This document shows positions 8,701 through 17,525 of a DNA stretch of 64,000 bases, piece by piece; within the stretch, counting starts at the first letter, position 1, and each line of letters begins with the position of its first letter. The stretch spans positions 258,179 through 322,178 of the forward strand of contig JADJVX010000026.1 in the NCBI GenBank assembly GCA_016710385.1, written 5' to 3'. The notes under the pieces were generated by a model, which saw only the letters and a list, made by a program, of their open reading frames with translations, made no database searches and was not told the origin of the DNA. The DNA comes from Actinomycetales bacterium (GTDB lineage: Bacteria > Actinomycetota > Actinomycetes > Actinomycetales > Dermatophilaceae). The position numbers and the translations under genes are program-made.

Positions 8701-11700
8701 AAGTTGCGCGCCACCGCAAGCCTCGCGGTGCGCCAGTCGGGCGGCGTCACCGGCGTGCTGCTGGGCATCGAGGTCGAGTTCCCCGTGCCCTTGGTGCTGG
8801 GCTCCTCCGGGCTGGGCATGTTCGGCGTGCTCGCCGGGGTCGGCATCAACCACGGCCGGATCGAGGACGCCACCCAGACCGTGCCCGCCCTCGCCTGGCT
8901 GCAGCAACAGTTCGCCCGCCCGGGCGGGGTCATGGACCCGCAGGGCTGGGGCCTCATGCCGGGCCACTATGCCTTCGCTGCCGGTGTGCTGCTCGGCACC
9001 CTCGAGGGCGGCTATGTCGTGCACCTCAAGGGCATCGTCGTCATCGAGGTGCCCGGCCCTCGCCTGCTGTTCGTCATGAAGGCCGACGTCATCAAGGCCC
9101 CGCCGGTGCTCAAGTCCAACCAGTCGGCCACCTTCCTGGCCGTCCTCGACCTGGACTTCGGCCGGGGGACGATCACGATCGGGATCGTCGCGGCATACGA
9201 GATCGAGAAGATCCTCAAGATCCGGGTGCCGGTGACGGCCTTCTTCGACACCAACCACGTCGAGAAGTGGTTCGTCGACCTCGGGTCCTACACCGACCGG
9301 GTGACCGTCGAGGTGCTCGACGTCATCTCCGGCTCCGGCTACCTGATGATCCACGGCGACGGCACGTCGATCGCCATCCCCGGCCTGCCCGCCCCGGGCA
9401 ACGGCATGGCAATCGCCACCGGCTTCCACATCAGCGCCGTGCTCATGGGCAGCAAGTCGGTCGGGCTCTACCTCGAGGTCGCCGCCGGGTTCGATGCGCT
9501 CATCGCCTTCGATCCGTTCTTCGTCGCGGGGAAGATCTATGCCCGGGGTGAGCTGCGGCTGTTCATCATCAGCATCAGCGCGAGCGCCGAGCTGACCGTC
9601 ATCGTCGGCAAGCGGGTCGAGAACGGCGTCGTCAAGGACCAGCCCTATGTCCACGGCGAGGTGTGCGGCTCGATCGACCTGTTCTTCTTCGAGATCAAAG
9701 GCTGCGTCTCGCTCACCATCGGCAGCGAACCCACCGACAACCCCACCGCCAAGCCGCTGGTCGCCGGAGTCAGCCTCGTCTCGCGCAGCCCCGCCCTGGT
9801 CGAGGGCAGCGCGGTCGACCGGGCCGTCGACGGCACCCTCGGCGACGCCCACGACCTGGCCAAACCCCTCCCGGCCGGTCAAGGCCTGCTCGTGGTCCCC
9901 TTGGACGCCATCCCGGTCATCTCCTTCGACGCCGTCCCGACCGGCATACCGAACACCGTCATGGGCGGCACCCCGCTCGGTCACAGCGGCGCCGAGGCCA
10001 ACCCCTGGCAGAAGATCGGCGACCGGTGGTGGCGCTATGAGCTGCAGTCGGTCACCCTCACCGGAGGCCCGTTGCTGCCGGCCGACGGCTTGACCCCGAG
10101 CACCTGGTGGACCGGTCGCCCGCCGGGCACCCCGGTGCCACGCACCGCCCTCGCGCTGCTCAACTGGCTGCCCACGCCGTTCTCCCGCGCCGTCCCCTAC
10201 GGCGAGGAACTCGTCCGCTCCATCGACGAACGCTGGGGCACCGTCTGCCACCCGGCCGCCCCCGCGGCGCCGGTGCTGTGGACCTTCGACGGTCAACCCC
10301 CCGGCCCCAACCCCGCGGGCTGGAGCCTGGCCGGCATACCGTGGCCCGACCCGCCCGGAACCGTCCGCACCGCCCCGGTCGACGCCGACCTCGCGGTGAG
10401 CGAACCGTGGCGCACCCACGATCCCGTCGCCGACCTGCTCCAGGGCACCGACCCGGCGATCGTCGTCTCCGACTACGTGCCGTGCACAACGACCACGACC
10501 CGCACGACGGTCAACCGGATGACGATGTCGACGCTGGCCCGGGAGGTCAGCGGCACGAGCAATGCGCGGCTCCCGCAGGGAGCCGAGGGCCAAGCCGAGC
10601 TCATGGCGCACCTGGCCGCCGGTATGCCGTTGGGAGACTTCGCGGCGGAGCGCGCCACCCGAGCGTGGGACGCCGGCACCGCACCGGATCACACGCCCTG
10701 CCTGGGCGCGATCCTGCGCTCCCCGCTGCTGGACGCCGACCGGCCGGCACCGTTCGGCACCCCCGAGGACCAGAAGTACGTCGAAAAGGTCTGGAACACC
10801 AAGGGATTCAAGCCGGACCCGCTGCGTGACGCGGTGCGTTTCGAGACCTCCGACGCGCCCCGTGAGCTCGCCGTGCTCCTGCTGATCCCCCGCAGCGGTC
10901 TCGAACTCGGTCTGTGGGTGCGGCTGGAGAAGGCCGACGGCGGCCTCATCCGTGAGCAACAGGTCACCGCTGCCGACATCGTCGGCGCCGGCAACCCGCT
11001 CCCCGCGGCGCTGACCGACCCCACCGGCCCGTGGTTCGACCCGCTGTCGCGGGCCACGCGGATGGCAGCGCGGGTCGTCTCCTCGACACCCGGGGTCGGC
11101 TACCTCGCGGTCTACGTCACGCTGCGCGACCTGCCGGCTGACCCCGCCGACCTCGCCGTCGTTGTCGGGTGGCGCACGCCCGTGCAGGGCAAGGAGCGGG
11201 AGATCCCGCCGTTCTACGTGCTCGCCGTGACCGGCCTGCTCGCCTCCGAGGTCACTCGCCAGGACTACGACGAGACGGTCGTCTCAGAGAACCGCAACGC
11301 CCTGCAGACCGCCCTCGACCAAGACCCCGACGACCGGGCGCTGTTCTCCCCGGGTGTCACCTATCGCGTCGCGGCAACCTGGCGAGCGGCATGGCTCAAG
11401 CAGGACGCGCGCCCGGCGGCCTCCGCGGCTGCGAGCTGGCAGCCGGCCGTGACCCAGACCTTCGAATTCGCCACCGCCCCCGCCAGCGACTCCCCGAAGA
11501 ACCTCACCCCGTGGCTGCTGGCCACCGCTCCCGGCATGGACGACGTCGGGGTCTTCTGCCGCGAACCGGTGCGCATCGTCTTCGCCACCCAGAAGGTCGC
11601 CGCGCTCTTCGCGGCATACGGGAAAGAACTGCGCGTCCTCGTGCGGTCGGCCTCGGGCACGCATCCCGAGCCCCCCGGCGGCGGCGCCCCCGGCGACCCG

Positions 11701-12555
11701 TTCACGGTGCCGCTCACCCCGAGCGCCTTCCTGGCCGCCGCCGCCATCGACGTGCAGACCCCGTGGGAGGAGGCCGTCCGGCAGGTGCTCGCCGACAACG
11801 CCGCGAGTATGCCGTGCATCGACACCTCCGGGGAGCGCCACCACCAGGAGACGCTCACCCTGCCCTATGACTTCGAGCCGTTGACCGACTACCTCATCGA
11901 CATCCACGCCGTCCCCGTCGGGTCGCCGGCGTCGGCCCGGGGACTGGTGCACCGGATCGGCTTCACCACCTCGCGGTTCGCCGACCTGGACGACTTCACG
12001 TCCTACCTCGCCCCCGCCACAGTGCGCCACCGGCTCATCCCCACCCCCGCCGGCCTCACCGCGCTGGGCGACCGGCCCACCGGCGACCAGGTCGACACGG
12101 CATACCAGGCTGCCGGACTGGCCGTCCCGCAGACCCCGCGTTTCCCCGCGGTCGAGGTGCTGTGGTCCGGCGAGACGGTGCCCCAGCCGGTTGCCGTCGT
12201 CATCGAGAGCAGCGAACCGCTGTGGCGCTCGCGGATCGTCCCCACCCTGGTGAGCGGACCGATCGACGCGGCCGATCCCACCCACCACTGGTGGGCCGGG
12301 CGACCGGACGAGTGGCTGGAGATTCGGCCCAACACCACGCCGCTGTCGCCGACCGAGCCACGGGCGGCCATCACCCGCGTCGTGCGCTGCCCGGGCGACA
12401 CCCGGGCGATCGCCTTCCTCGCACCTGGGTCCCGCGGGCGCGAGGCGCGGCTGGACCTCGTGCTCCCGGCCGACGTGCTCGCCGGTCTGCCCGAACGAAC
12501 CGAGGCCGCCGCCCGGGTCTCGTTGCAGCGCGCTCCCTGGGAGGTGGAGGACTGA
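5770..12555 (+). CDS. Giant multidomain protein (2261 aa) with OmpA-like segment, function unknown
   Basis: I do not recognise a function. A GGGAG ribosome binding site precedes ATG 5770. There is no signal peptide. Residues 1-500 are beta-rich with a Gly-rich linker near 72-80. Residues about 500-590 resemble an OmpA-like peptidoglycan-binding fold (TRLTVSGYASYEG, then ARNLALSERRRQAMLDAL). Residues about 880-1330 form a long beta-repeat region (for example GYVSIEPTGFSGSFDLQVIP and GLGMFGVLAGVGINHGRIED) that recalls the large DUF6603-type proteins; this is a memory-based impression. A Pro-rich C-terminal third (about 1400-2261) has beta-sandwich character. The next gene starts within its stop codon (TGATG), so the two are coupled. 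Eleven GTATGCC words lie inside, so it appears long-resident. Confidence 0.7.
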   Translation: MSLWNELPEPVRSTGALDGLRPLLEGLDGSGPVETSDADGTWSTYTATEDLTGPLALDPRTGAFSTGGAGGAGGSGGGSGTPFEFADPHVVVTLSFHLTGPGGSRDGGWKVELTTPSLRIRMPFLRGAMLDTFGHLRADAAKPTVAFTLPAVKVAVVQLAGAAVSVDLRSATIGPGAADQIYEFIEMDPPYALIGPSDTVGFAFQTAVLDLSGTAGPSGVPASARAMPSDWQGFFLPDARLFVAPEGLEGLSVMAGVRNLWIGIGAHEGVTGLFEAEVVNRGHAPTIVVRFVTDTGAQIAYTGDSAQVPEHTTVYAESSGGLGGYDISIVVDGTTTASDRVSLTTPATGTVSVEVRLHPVGQSTVVTSRTLTVSRSTAGIGAGGGTGTGAPVTLRTTSHETAYLVLVSQSTTDATVRLSSGAAATWTWPGGSASGPTATVPVATGTPVTVSATTTAAAQQTLDCYFLFDHPKADEGSPYAVNPANTHTAPAATRTRPSASALFIPDARARRAVIGAGTRLTVSGYASYEGDPSAAQEARNLALSERRRQAMLDALAAAGYTNLVAGEAQGTARARAGTSIDGTPAPAPGASAWWRARAVSDTPAAPITVTGELTRPALPDRIDRDPRPPRANPPDCFHKLGVRVELVRSTFVRCEIYGEFDIETAAESNLRRKGQTQPLRAAGSPRNPNDGICTFLVRLRIAEDQGSWEVSGEFRAKEGDLDGLAEMTSANSNATPLNILGALAVLAPLTASATTLSPAAGAVVALGSVALGASDLLHTSRLTLRGAEVIVSQGILGSDGITTVDQRGTQVVVLVDVEIAFSFDLTLVRVDPAHPIVTRYKAIGVRSSWETAPGTGNSVDYIPLPVFFPERGYSLDIPAGSLTAAPPLDNILRILGVRVSRDNPTYLEVEVGLGLDLGVITIETVRVRARVDGPPLDLQLTKFGASVDIPNVLTGRGYVSIEPTGFSGSFDLQVIPLKLRATASLAVRQSGGVTGVLLGIEVEFPVPLVLGSSGLGMFGVLAGVGINHGRIEDATQTVPALAWLQQQFARPGGVMDPQGWGLMPGHYAFAAGVLLGTLEGGYVVHLKGIVVIEVPGPRLLFVMKADVIKAPPVLKSNQSATFLAVLDLDFGRGTITIGIVAAYEIEKILKIRVPVTAFFDTNHVEKWFVDLGSYTDRVTVEVLDVISGSGYLMIHGDGTSIAIPGLPAPGNGMAIATGFHISAVLMGSKSVGLYLEVAAGFDALIAFDPFFVAGKIYARGELRLFIISISASAELTVIVGKRVENGVVKDQPYVHGEVCGSIDLFFFEIKGCVSLTIGSEPTDNPTAKPLVAGVSLVSRSPALVEGSAVDRAVDGTLGDAHDLAKPLPAGQGLLVVPLDAIPVISFDAVPTGIPNTVMGGTPLGHSGAEANPWQKIGDRWWRYELQSVTLTGGPLLPADGLTPSTWWTGRPPGTPVPRTALALLNWLPTPFSRAVPYGEELVRSIDERWGTVCHPAAPAAPVLWTFDGQPPGPNPAGWSLAGIPWPDPPGTVRTAPVDADLAVSEPWRTHDPVADLLQGTDPAIVVSDYVPCTTTTTRTTVNRMTMSTLAREVSGTSNARLPQGAEGQAELMAHLAAGMPLGDFAAERATRAWDAGTAPDHTPCLGAILRSPLLDADRPAPFGTPEDQKYVEKVWNTKGFKPDPLRDAVRFETSDAPRELAVLLLIPRSGLELGLWVRLEKADGGLIREQQVTAADIVGAGNPLPAALTDPTGPWFDPLSRATRMAARVVSSTPGVGYLAVYVTLRDLPADPADLAVVVGWRTPVQGKEREIPPFYVLAVTGLLASEVTRQDYDETVVSENRNALQTALDQDPDDRALFSPGVTYRVAATWRAAWLKQDARPAASAAASWQPAVTQTFEFATAPASDSPKNLTPWLLATAPGMDDVGVFCREPVRIVFATQKVAALFAAYGKELRVLVRSASGTHPEPPGGGAPGDPFTVPLTPSAFLAAAAIDVQTPWEEAVRQVLADNAASMPCIDTSGERHHQETLTLPYDFEPLTDYLIDIHAVPVGSPASARGLVHRIGFTTSRFADLDDFTSYLAPATVRHRLIPTPAGLTALGDRPTGDQVDTAYQAAGLAVPQTPRFPAVEVLWSGETVPQPVAVVIESSEPLWRSRIVPTLVSGPIDAADPTHHWWAGRPDEWLEIRPNTTPLSPTEPRAAITRVVRCPGDTRAIAFLAPGSRGREARLDLVLPADVLAGLPERTEAAARVSLQRAPWEVED

Positions 12556-15500
12556 TGGCCAGGATCGCCCAGCCCTTGTCGTTCCGTGCCGAGGCCACCC
12601 TGCTGCGGTGGGGCGTCATCGCCTCCCGGTCGGCCAAGGAAGCCGCCCGCACCCAGGGCGCGGCGCTCGCCACCGAATGGCTGCATCGGGTCGGCGAGCA
12701 GGTCAAGGCGCGGGAAGGCGACGTCCACCTCACCTGGGCCTGCGCCAAGACCCTCGGTATGCCGCGCGGACCCTTCCAGGTCTGGCGTCGGGATCGTGGC
12801 GACACGCTCTGGCGCAACCCCACCCACCTGAGCCGCTGGCCCGCCGCGGACGGCGGGCAGCTGCTGGCGTGGGGCCAGGAGGCGGCGGCCGTCCGAGTCA
12901 CCTACCGGCCGCTCGACCCGGCGGCACCAAGCGGGTTGGTGGTCTACCGCACCGCCGCGGGCGTCGTCGACACGGTCGGGGCCGACATCGCAGCGGCCGG
13001 CAGCGGCGATCCGACGACCGTCGAGGTGCACACCAGCGGCGCGACCTTCGGGCGGCTGGTCAACGGCACCGACCCCGCCGTCACCATCGTCAGCCTCGCC
13101 GACTGCGTCAACGACCGCTCCTGGGAACTCCTGGAAATCGTCGGCCTGCCGCTGGAGCCCGGCTGGGGTTCGGGCTATGACGAGGGCCCCCAGGGGCCGG
13201 TGGTCAGTCCGATGCCTCCCACCGACGCCGCCTTGGACCGGCTCCAACGCGGGATGCCGCCGATCGGGTGGGGTCCGGTCACCCAGACCGGCCGGCGCGC
13301 CCCGATCTGGGAGGACGCCGACCCGGAGGCGGTCGTCAAGGAGATCCTCGCCGACCTGCTGCCCGAGATCGCTGCGCTCTATGACCCCGGTCTGCCCGAA
13401 CGCCAGCAACACACGCTCGAGTTCGTCCGCAGCGTCGACCCGCCCACCCAGGACGGTCGCAGCGCTAGCGCCGACACGTCGGCGACGATCCGCCCGTGGT
13501 CGATGCTTGCGCTCCCCGCGCAGACCGACCCGGTGCTCAATCTCGCGCTCGGTTTCGGGGCCACGTACCGCATCGAGAGCGCCGACCGGCCGGAGCTGTC
13601 GATCGGCCGCAGCGATCTCATGGTGACGGCCCGCTACGAGCGGCCCGGGCTGCTCACCGGCCGCGGGCCGGTGGAGCTGGCGGCCTATGCGCCGTTCGCG
13701 ATGCGGCACGACGCCGTGCCCCCGCCGACCTCCCTCACGGCGAGTCGCTCGGGCCTGGTCGCACCCCGGCCGGCCGACCAGCCATGGCGCGAGAGCATCA
13801 CGGTGCGCTGGGACCGGCTCACCTCGAGCGCCGCCCTCGGGCGGGTCGGTGCCGGCGCGCTGGCCCGGGTCGAGACCGCGGCACCGCTCACCGAGCCGGC
13901 GCTGGCCCTCAACCCGCCGCGGCACGGTCGCGGATACCGCCCGCTCACGCTCAGCCCGGATGGCCCGGCCACCAGCCCGGGCGCCGCGAAGGTCACCCTC
14001 GTCGACGCCGCAGCGGAGATCCCGATCGGCAGTGGCGGACGCTCGGTCGAGTATGCCGTGTCGGTCGTCGACATCCACGGCGTGTGGTCGCCCTGGCGCG
14101 ATGTCGCGTATGCCGGGAACGAACCCGCGCCGATGCCGCCCCGACTGCTCTCGGCGAAGCTCGACTCGCGCTATGAGGGCAGCCCCTCCTGCCCGGCCGA
14201 GCTCGTCCTGGAAGCCGCCCTCGACTGGACCGAACGCATCCCCACCCATCTCGACCTGGTGGCGATCTTCTACCCGATGGCGACGCCGAGCTCGGCTCCC
14301 CCGGCCGGCCTCGACCCCGGCGCACCGACCCCGGCCGGTTGTTTCCGCCGCGACCTCGGCCTGACCTTCGCCGGCGACGTCCCGAGCGGCTCGGGCTGCA
14401 CGGTCGTCTGCCTCACCCCGGACGGCGACGCGGTGATGGCACCCGGGCCCGGTCAGGGTGACGGTGGCCGCCGCTATCGGCTCACCGCGCCGGTGCCCAC
14501 CCTCGACTTCGCGACGACCCAGCGCTGGGGGGCGCAGATCTGGCTGCGCAGCCGGCTGCGCGTGGGAGCCAGCCCCACGGCATACGTGCCCGATCCGGCC
14601 CACCCCGCGCGGGTCGTCGCGGCGAGCCCGGTGCCGGTGCAGCCGCTGCCGCCGCCCGCGCCGCCCGGCGTGCCGCTCGGGAGCACTCCCGACGCGCAGG
14701 GCTGCTCGCACGTGCGGGTGCGCTGGTCGCTGCCCGCCGGCGGCGCCGGGGTGCGCACCTGCGTCGTGTGGGAGGTCGCCGAGACGGCCCTGCGGCAGCG
14801 CGCCGGGCTGGGCAAGCCCGCCGAGACCGATTCGCCCGGCGTGCGCCTGGCCGCGCTCTGGGCGGCCTACGACGCGATGTCCCCGGTGGCGCAGCGGGCG
14901 GCCTTCCGACGGATCCTCGAGCTGCCCGGCACGGCCCGCGACGCCGACATCACCCTGCCCAAGGGGTCGACCGACATCCACCTGTTCACCGTGACCACCC
15001 AGTCGATGACCGGGATCGAGTCGCCCTGGCCGGGACCGGCCGGCAGCGGCCATATCCACCTGCAGGCCGCGATGGCCCCGCGGTTGCGCCGCCCGGCACC
15101 GCCACTGGTGCGTCCCGAGATCGGGGCCGGGGGCGCGACGACGCTGCGCCTGTATGCCGCGAGCTCGGTGCCGGTCGCACGGTTCCTCGTCTTCGCCAGC
15201 CGGTCGGAGGCAGCCGCCCGCGACCGGGAGAGCATGGGCCCAGCGGTGCTCACCATTCCGGTGACGGCCACCCCCGTCGCCAGCGACCCGGTGACGAATA
15301 CGCCTATCTACGAGGCGAATTCGACGCTCACCCTGACCCCCTCGTGGGAACCGTGGCTGCTGCGCGCGGTCGCCGAACCGGTCGACACCGTGCCGGTGCA
15401 GGCCGTCCGAGGCGTGCCCTCGCCGGCCAGTGACATCGTCTCGGTGACCATCCCGCCGACCACGCCCCCCGACCTCGAGCCGCTCACCGCGGTGCGCTGG

Positions 15501-16238
15501 AGCACCGATCACCGCAGTGTGCTCGTCCGCACCTCCACCAGTGCGCCGGTGCGCACCCTGGCCGGCGGCGTCGGGCCGCACACGATCGCGGCCCGGGTCA
15601 CCGGCATCGGCGGCCCCGGGGTGGTGACCGTCGTGCCGCTGGCCGGCCTGGCCTCACTCCCGCAGGTCGACCTCACGGTCGCCCCGGCTGGACCCGCCAC
15701 GCCGTCCGGGACGACTGCGGTGCTGGAGCGCGGCACCCGCGCCGTCGGCCGCACTCCGCTGGCCGTGTGGTTCCGGCTGCCCGCGGCGGCCGACCCGGCC
15801 GAGGTCACCCTCACCCTGGTCGATCCCTCCGGACGCAGCACCGACCAGACCCTCACCGTGCCCCCGTATGTCGCCCCACCGGCATACACCATCACCATCC
15901 CGCGCTGGACCGTGCGCCCGACCGGGGTCGTGGTCTCGATCTTCACCGACGCGCCGCGGACCCTCGCGGACGGGTTCTCGTTGCGGGTGCGAGCCACGAG
16001 TCGCGGCCTGCTGGGGCGGCCGGTGACGATCACCCGCACCGTGCCACTGGCCAAGATCGTCAGGGGGCGGCTCTACTTCGCCACCGACGGCAAGATCCAT
16101 ATCGTGCGGCTCGCCAAGGTCGTCCCTGCCGGAGGGCCGCAGTATGCCGCGTGGGTGCCCCTCACCGGGCGCTTCACGGTGACGGCGAGCCTGCTCGGCG
16201 CGGACGGGGCCGAGGTATCGGCGAGCCACCGGTTCTGA
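12555..16238 (+). CDS. Large protein (1227 aa) coupled to the giant gene, function unknown
   Basis: Start and preceding stop share TGATG (12553-12557), so it is translated with the 2261-residue protein and the two probably act together. There is no signal peptide or membrane segment. Residues 1-60 are helical (TLLRWGVIASRSAKEAARTQ). The middle and C-terminal parts contain several stretches resembling fibronectin-type or Ig-like beta sandwiches: PWRESITVRWDRLTSS near residue 410, CSHVRVRWSLPAGGAG near 720, and further Pro/Thr/Val-rich segments to the end. Family unknown. Architecture suggests an assembly or binding scaffold rather than an enzyme, but that is inference only. The long reverse-strand open frame across it is a G+C artefact. 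Confidence 0.7.
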   Translation: MARIAQPLSFRAEATLLRWGVIASRSAKEAARTQGAALATEWLHRVGEQVKAREGDVHLTWACAKTLGMPRGPFQVWRRDRGDTLWRNPTHLSRWPAADGGQLLAWGQEAAAVRVTYRPLDPAAPSGLVVYRTAAGVVDTVGADIAAAGSGDPTTVEVHTSGATFGRLVNGTDPAVTIVSLADCVNDRSWELLEIVGLPLEPGWGSGYDEGPQGPVVSPMPPTDAALDRLQRGMPPIGWGPVTQTGRRAPIWEDADPEAVVKEILADLLPEIAALYDPGLPERQQHTLEFVRSVDPPTQDGRSASADTSATIRPWSMLALPAQTDPVLNLALGFGATYRIESADRPELSIGRSDLMVTARYERPGLLTGRGPVELAAYAPFAMRHDAVPPPTSLTASRSGLVAPRPADQPWRESITVRWDRLTSSAALGRVGAGALARVETAAPLTEPALALNPPRHGRGYRPLTLSPDGPATSPGAAKVTLVDAAAEIPIGSGGRSVEYAVSVVDIHGVWSPWRDVAYAGNEPAPMPPRLLSAKLDSRYEGSPSCPAELVLEAALDWTERIPTHLDLVAIFYPMATPSSAPPAGLDPGAPTPAGCFRRDLGLTFAGDVPSGSGCTVVCLTPDGDAVMAPGPGQGDGGRRYRLTAPVPTLDFATTQRWGAQIWLRSRLRVGASPTAYVPDPAHPARVVAASPVPVQPLPPPAPPGVPLGSTPDAQGCSHVRVRWSLPAGGAGVRTCVVWEVAETALRQRAGLGKPAETDSPGVRLAALWAAYDAMSPVAQRAAFRRILELPGTARDADITLPKGSTDIHLFTVTTQSMTGIESPWPGPAGSGHIHLQAAMAPRLRRPAPPLVRPEIGAGGATTLRLYAASSVPVARFLVFASRSEAAARDRESMGPAVLTIPVTATPVASDPVTNTPIYEANSTLTLTPSWEPWLLRAVAEPVDTVPVQAVRGVPSPASDIVSVTIPPTTPPDLEPLTAVRWSTDHRSVLVRTSTSAPVRTLAGGVGPHTIAARVTGIGGPGVVTVVPLAGLASLPQVDLTVAPAGPATPSGTTAVLERGTRAVGRTPLAVWFRLPAAADPAEVTLTLVDPSGRSTDQTLTVPPYVAPPAYTITIPRWTVRPTGVVVSIFTDAPRTLADGFSLRVRATSRGLLGRPVTITRTVPLAKIVRGRLYFATDGKIHIVRLAKVVPAGGPQYAAWVPLTGRFTVTASLLGADGAEVSASHRF

Positions 16239-16248
16239 GAGGGGACTC

Positions 16249-17145
16249 TCAGGCGTACTGCCAGCGCAGCCCGATGGTGCCGCGGCGCGGGCGCTCCCGG
16301 ACGACATTGACCCGCCGATCGCCCCCGAGAGTGCGCGGCAGGACGAAACGGTCCGGCCCGGTGTCGCGGTGCCGCTCGAACTCCTCCAGGTTGACCGGCA
16401 GGCAGTCCGGGTGGAATCCGACGTCGATCGTCGTCAGCGACCGCGGCGCGGTGAGGAAGACGTAGGCCGAGGTCGTCGGGATGGTGTTGGCGTCGGTCGC
16501 GGTGTAGTGCAGGACGTGGAACTCCCCGCGCCGGATCACCCGGTCGAAGACCATCTCGCAGACCACGACGTTGGCCGCGGCATCCCGGCGGATCCGGCCG
16601 AGTCGCGCCCCGCTGACCATCTCGAGGTCGATGAGGCGGGGATCGCCACCGGCTTCGCCGCCGTGGATGGCCGGGTAACGGTCGGAGTCGACGAGGGCCT
16701 TGAGGGTGTAGAAGGTGCGGACGCTGACCAGGCTCCCATCGGGGCCGATCTCGGCGAAGTCGGAACACGACACGATCGCCATCGCAGCGAACTTGTCCTG
16801 GCACCCCACCTCGGCCAGCAGGTTGTCGATGCGCTGCCCGGTCGCCACGACGTCAAAGGCCTCCGGCCCGACCGGAGGTGCGTCGTCGTTGATCCGGTTG
16901 TAGAGCGCACCGTCGGCCACTCCGAGGATGGCCTCCAGCGCACGCACTACCTCGATCGACTCCGGGCCGGTCGGACTGCGATGACCGTTTTGCCAGTAGC
17001 TCAGCGTGCTGCGCCCCACGGCCAGTCCTCGGTCGGAGAGCCGGCGTTGAATCGTCTCGAGGGTCAGGCCGCTCTGGCGGATGGCTACCCGCAACCCGTG
17101 ATTGAACGATCCACCGGTTGTGGCTCCGGTCGCCGCCACATTCAC
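16249..17145 (-). CDS. XRE-like HTH regulator with C-terminal ligand or partner domain
   Basis: A 298-residue protein with an N-terminal helix-turn-helix (about residues 18-72: GLRVAIRQSGLTLETIQRRL, then VGRSTLSYWQNGHRSPTGPE), typical of Cro/C1-type repressors. The remaining 220 residues are mixed alpha/beta and not recognised; they may sense a ligand or pair subunits. The start is GTG 17145, chosen because GGAGGG lies just upstream. A perfect 12-base palindrome ends 8 bases before the start, with two further half-sites, suggesting autorepression. The gene is convergent with the giant pair (10 bases between stop codons), so whether it controls them is not shown by layout. Confidence 0.75.
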   Translation of the reverse strand: MNVAATGATTGGSFNHGLRVAIRQSGLTLETIQRRLSDRGLAVGRSTLSYWQNGHRSPTGPESIEVVRALEAILGVADGALYNRINDDAPPVGPEAFDVVATGQRIDNLLAEVGCQDKFAAMAIVSCSDFAEIGPDGSLVSVRTFYTLKALVDSDRYPAIHGGEAGGDPRLIDLEMVSGARLGRIRRDAAANVVVCEMVFDRVIRRGEFHVLHYTATDANTIPTTSAYVFLTAPRSLTTIDVGFHPDCLPVNLEEFERHRDTGPDRFVLPRTLGGDRRVNVVRERPRRGTIGLRWQYA

Positions 17146-17152
17146 TCCCTCC

Positions 17153-17219
17153 GTGAACGTTCACATCCAAGCGGGAGCTTCCCACACCGACCTGCACGTT
17201 CACAAACCTCAGCGTTCAC
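17153..17219. promoter_or_regulatory. Candidate operator: GTGAACGTTCAC palindrome plus two CGTTCAC half-sites
   Basis: A perfect palindrome GTGAACGTTCAC at 17153-17164 is followed by CGTTCAC at 17197-17203 and 17213-17219. All lie upstream of the divergent-facing HTH regulator gene that starts at 17145, in the position expected for an autoregulatory operator. Confidence 0.6.
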
Positions 17220-17525
17220 GGAACCCGAGCCGAAAGTCTGCAACGGTTGAAGAGCTTCGGCGACTGGATCACACTCAAAGAGCACGTCGGGCAGGAAAAC
17301 CCCTGAGCTCGAAAGGGCCGCGGCAACGCGGGAGGGTAGAGCTCTAGCTCCGCGCAGGTTGGGTGCGGATACGGTGTCGCACGATGGCGAAGGTGGCTGG
17401 CTCTCATTGGTGTCAGAGAGTCGGCCACCTGCCATGTCTGGACGGTTTCCGCCGGACCGGGTCGGGTCGCCTGACCCGCCGCCCGTCCGTCAGCCCGTCC
17501 GTCAGCCAGCCAGTCAGCCAGTCCG
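17220..17525. other. Intergenic region with short CGTCCGTCAG-type repeats
   Basis: No convincing gene is seen. The end nearest 17526 (about 17483-17530) is a run of imperfect short repeats of CGTCAGCC and CGTCCGTCAG directly after the stop codon of the membrane-anchored protein on the minus strand. The short open frames across the region lack ribosome binding sites and recognisable products. Confidence 0.5.

Noticed and set aside
8038..10959. Reverse-strand open frame of 973 codons across the giant gene
   Set aside because: It is the G+C-driven antisense shadow of 5770-12555, with composition bias toward Arg, Gly and Asp, no ribosome binding site and no recognisable domain.
12003..15581. Reverse-strand open frame of 1192 codons across the second giant gene
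   Set aside because: Antisense shadow; no start context and no domain, while the forward frame has the stop-start overlap and normal codon bias.
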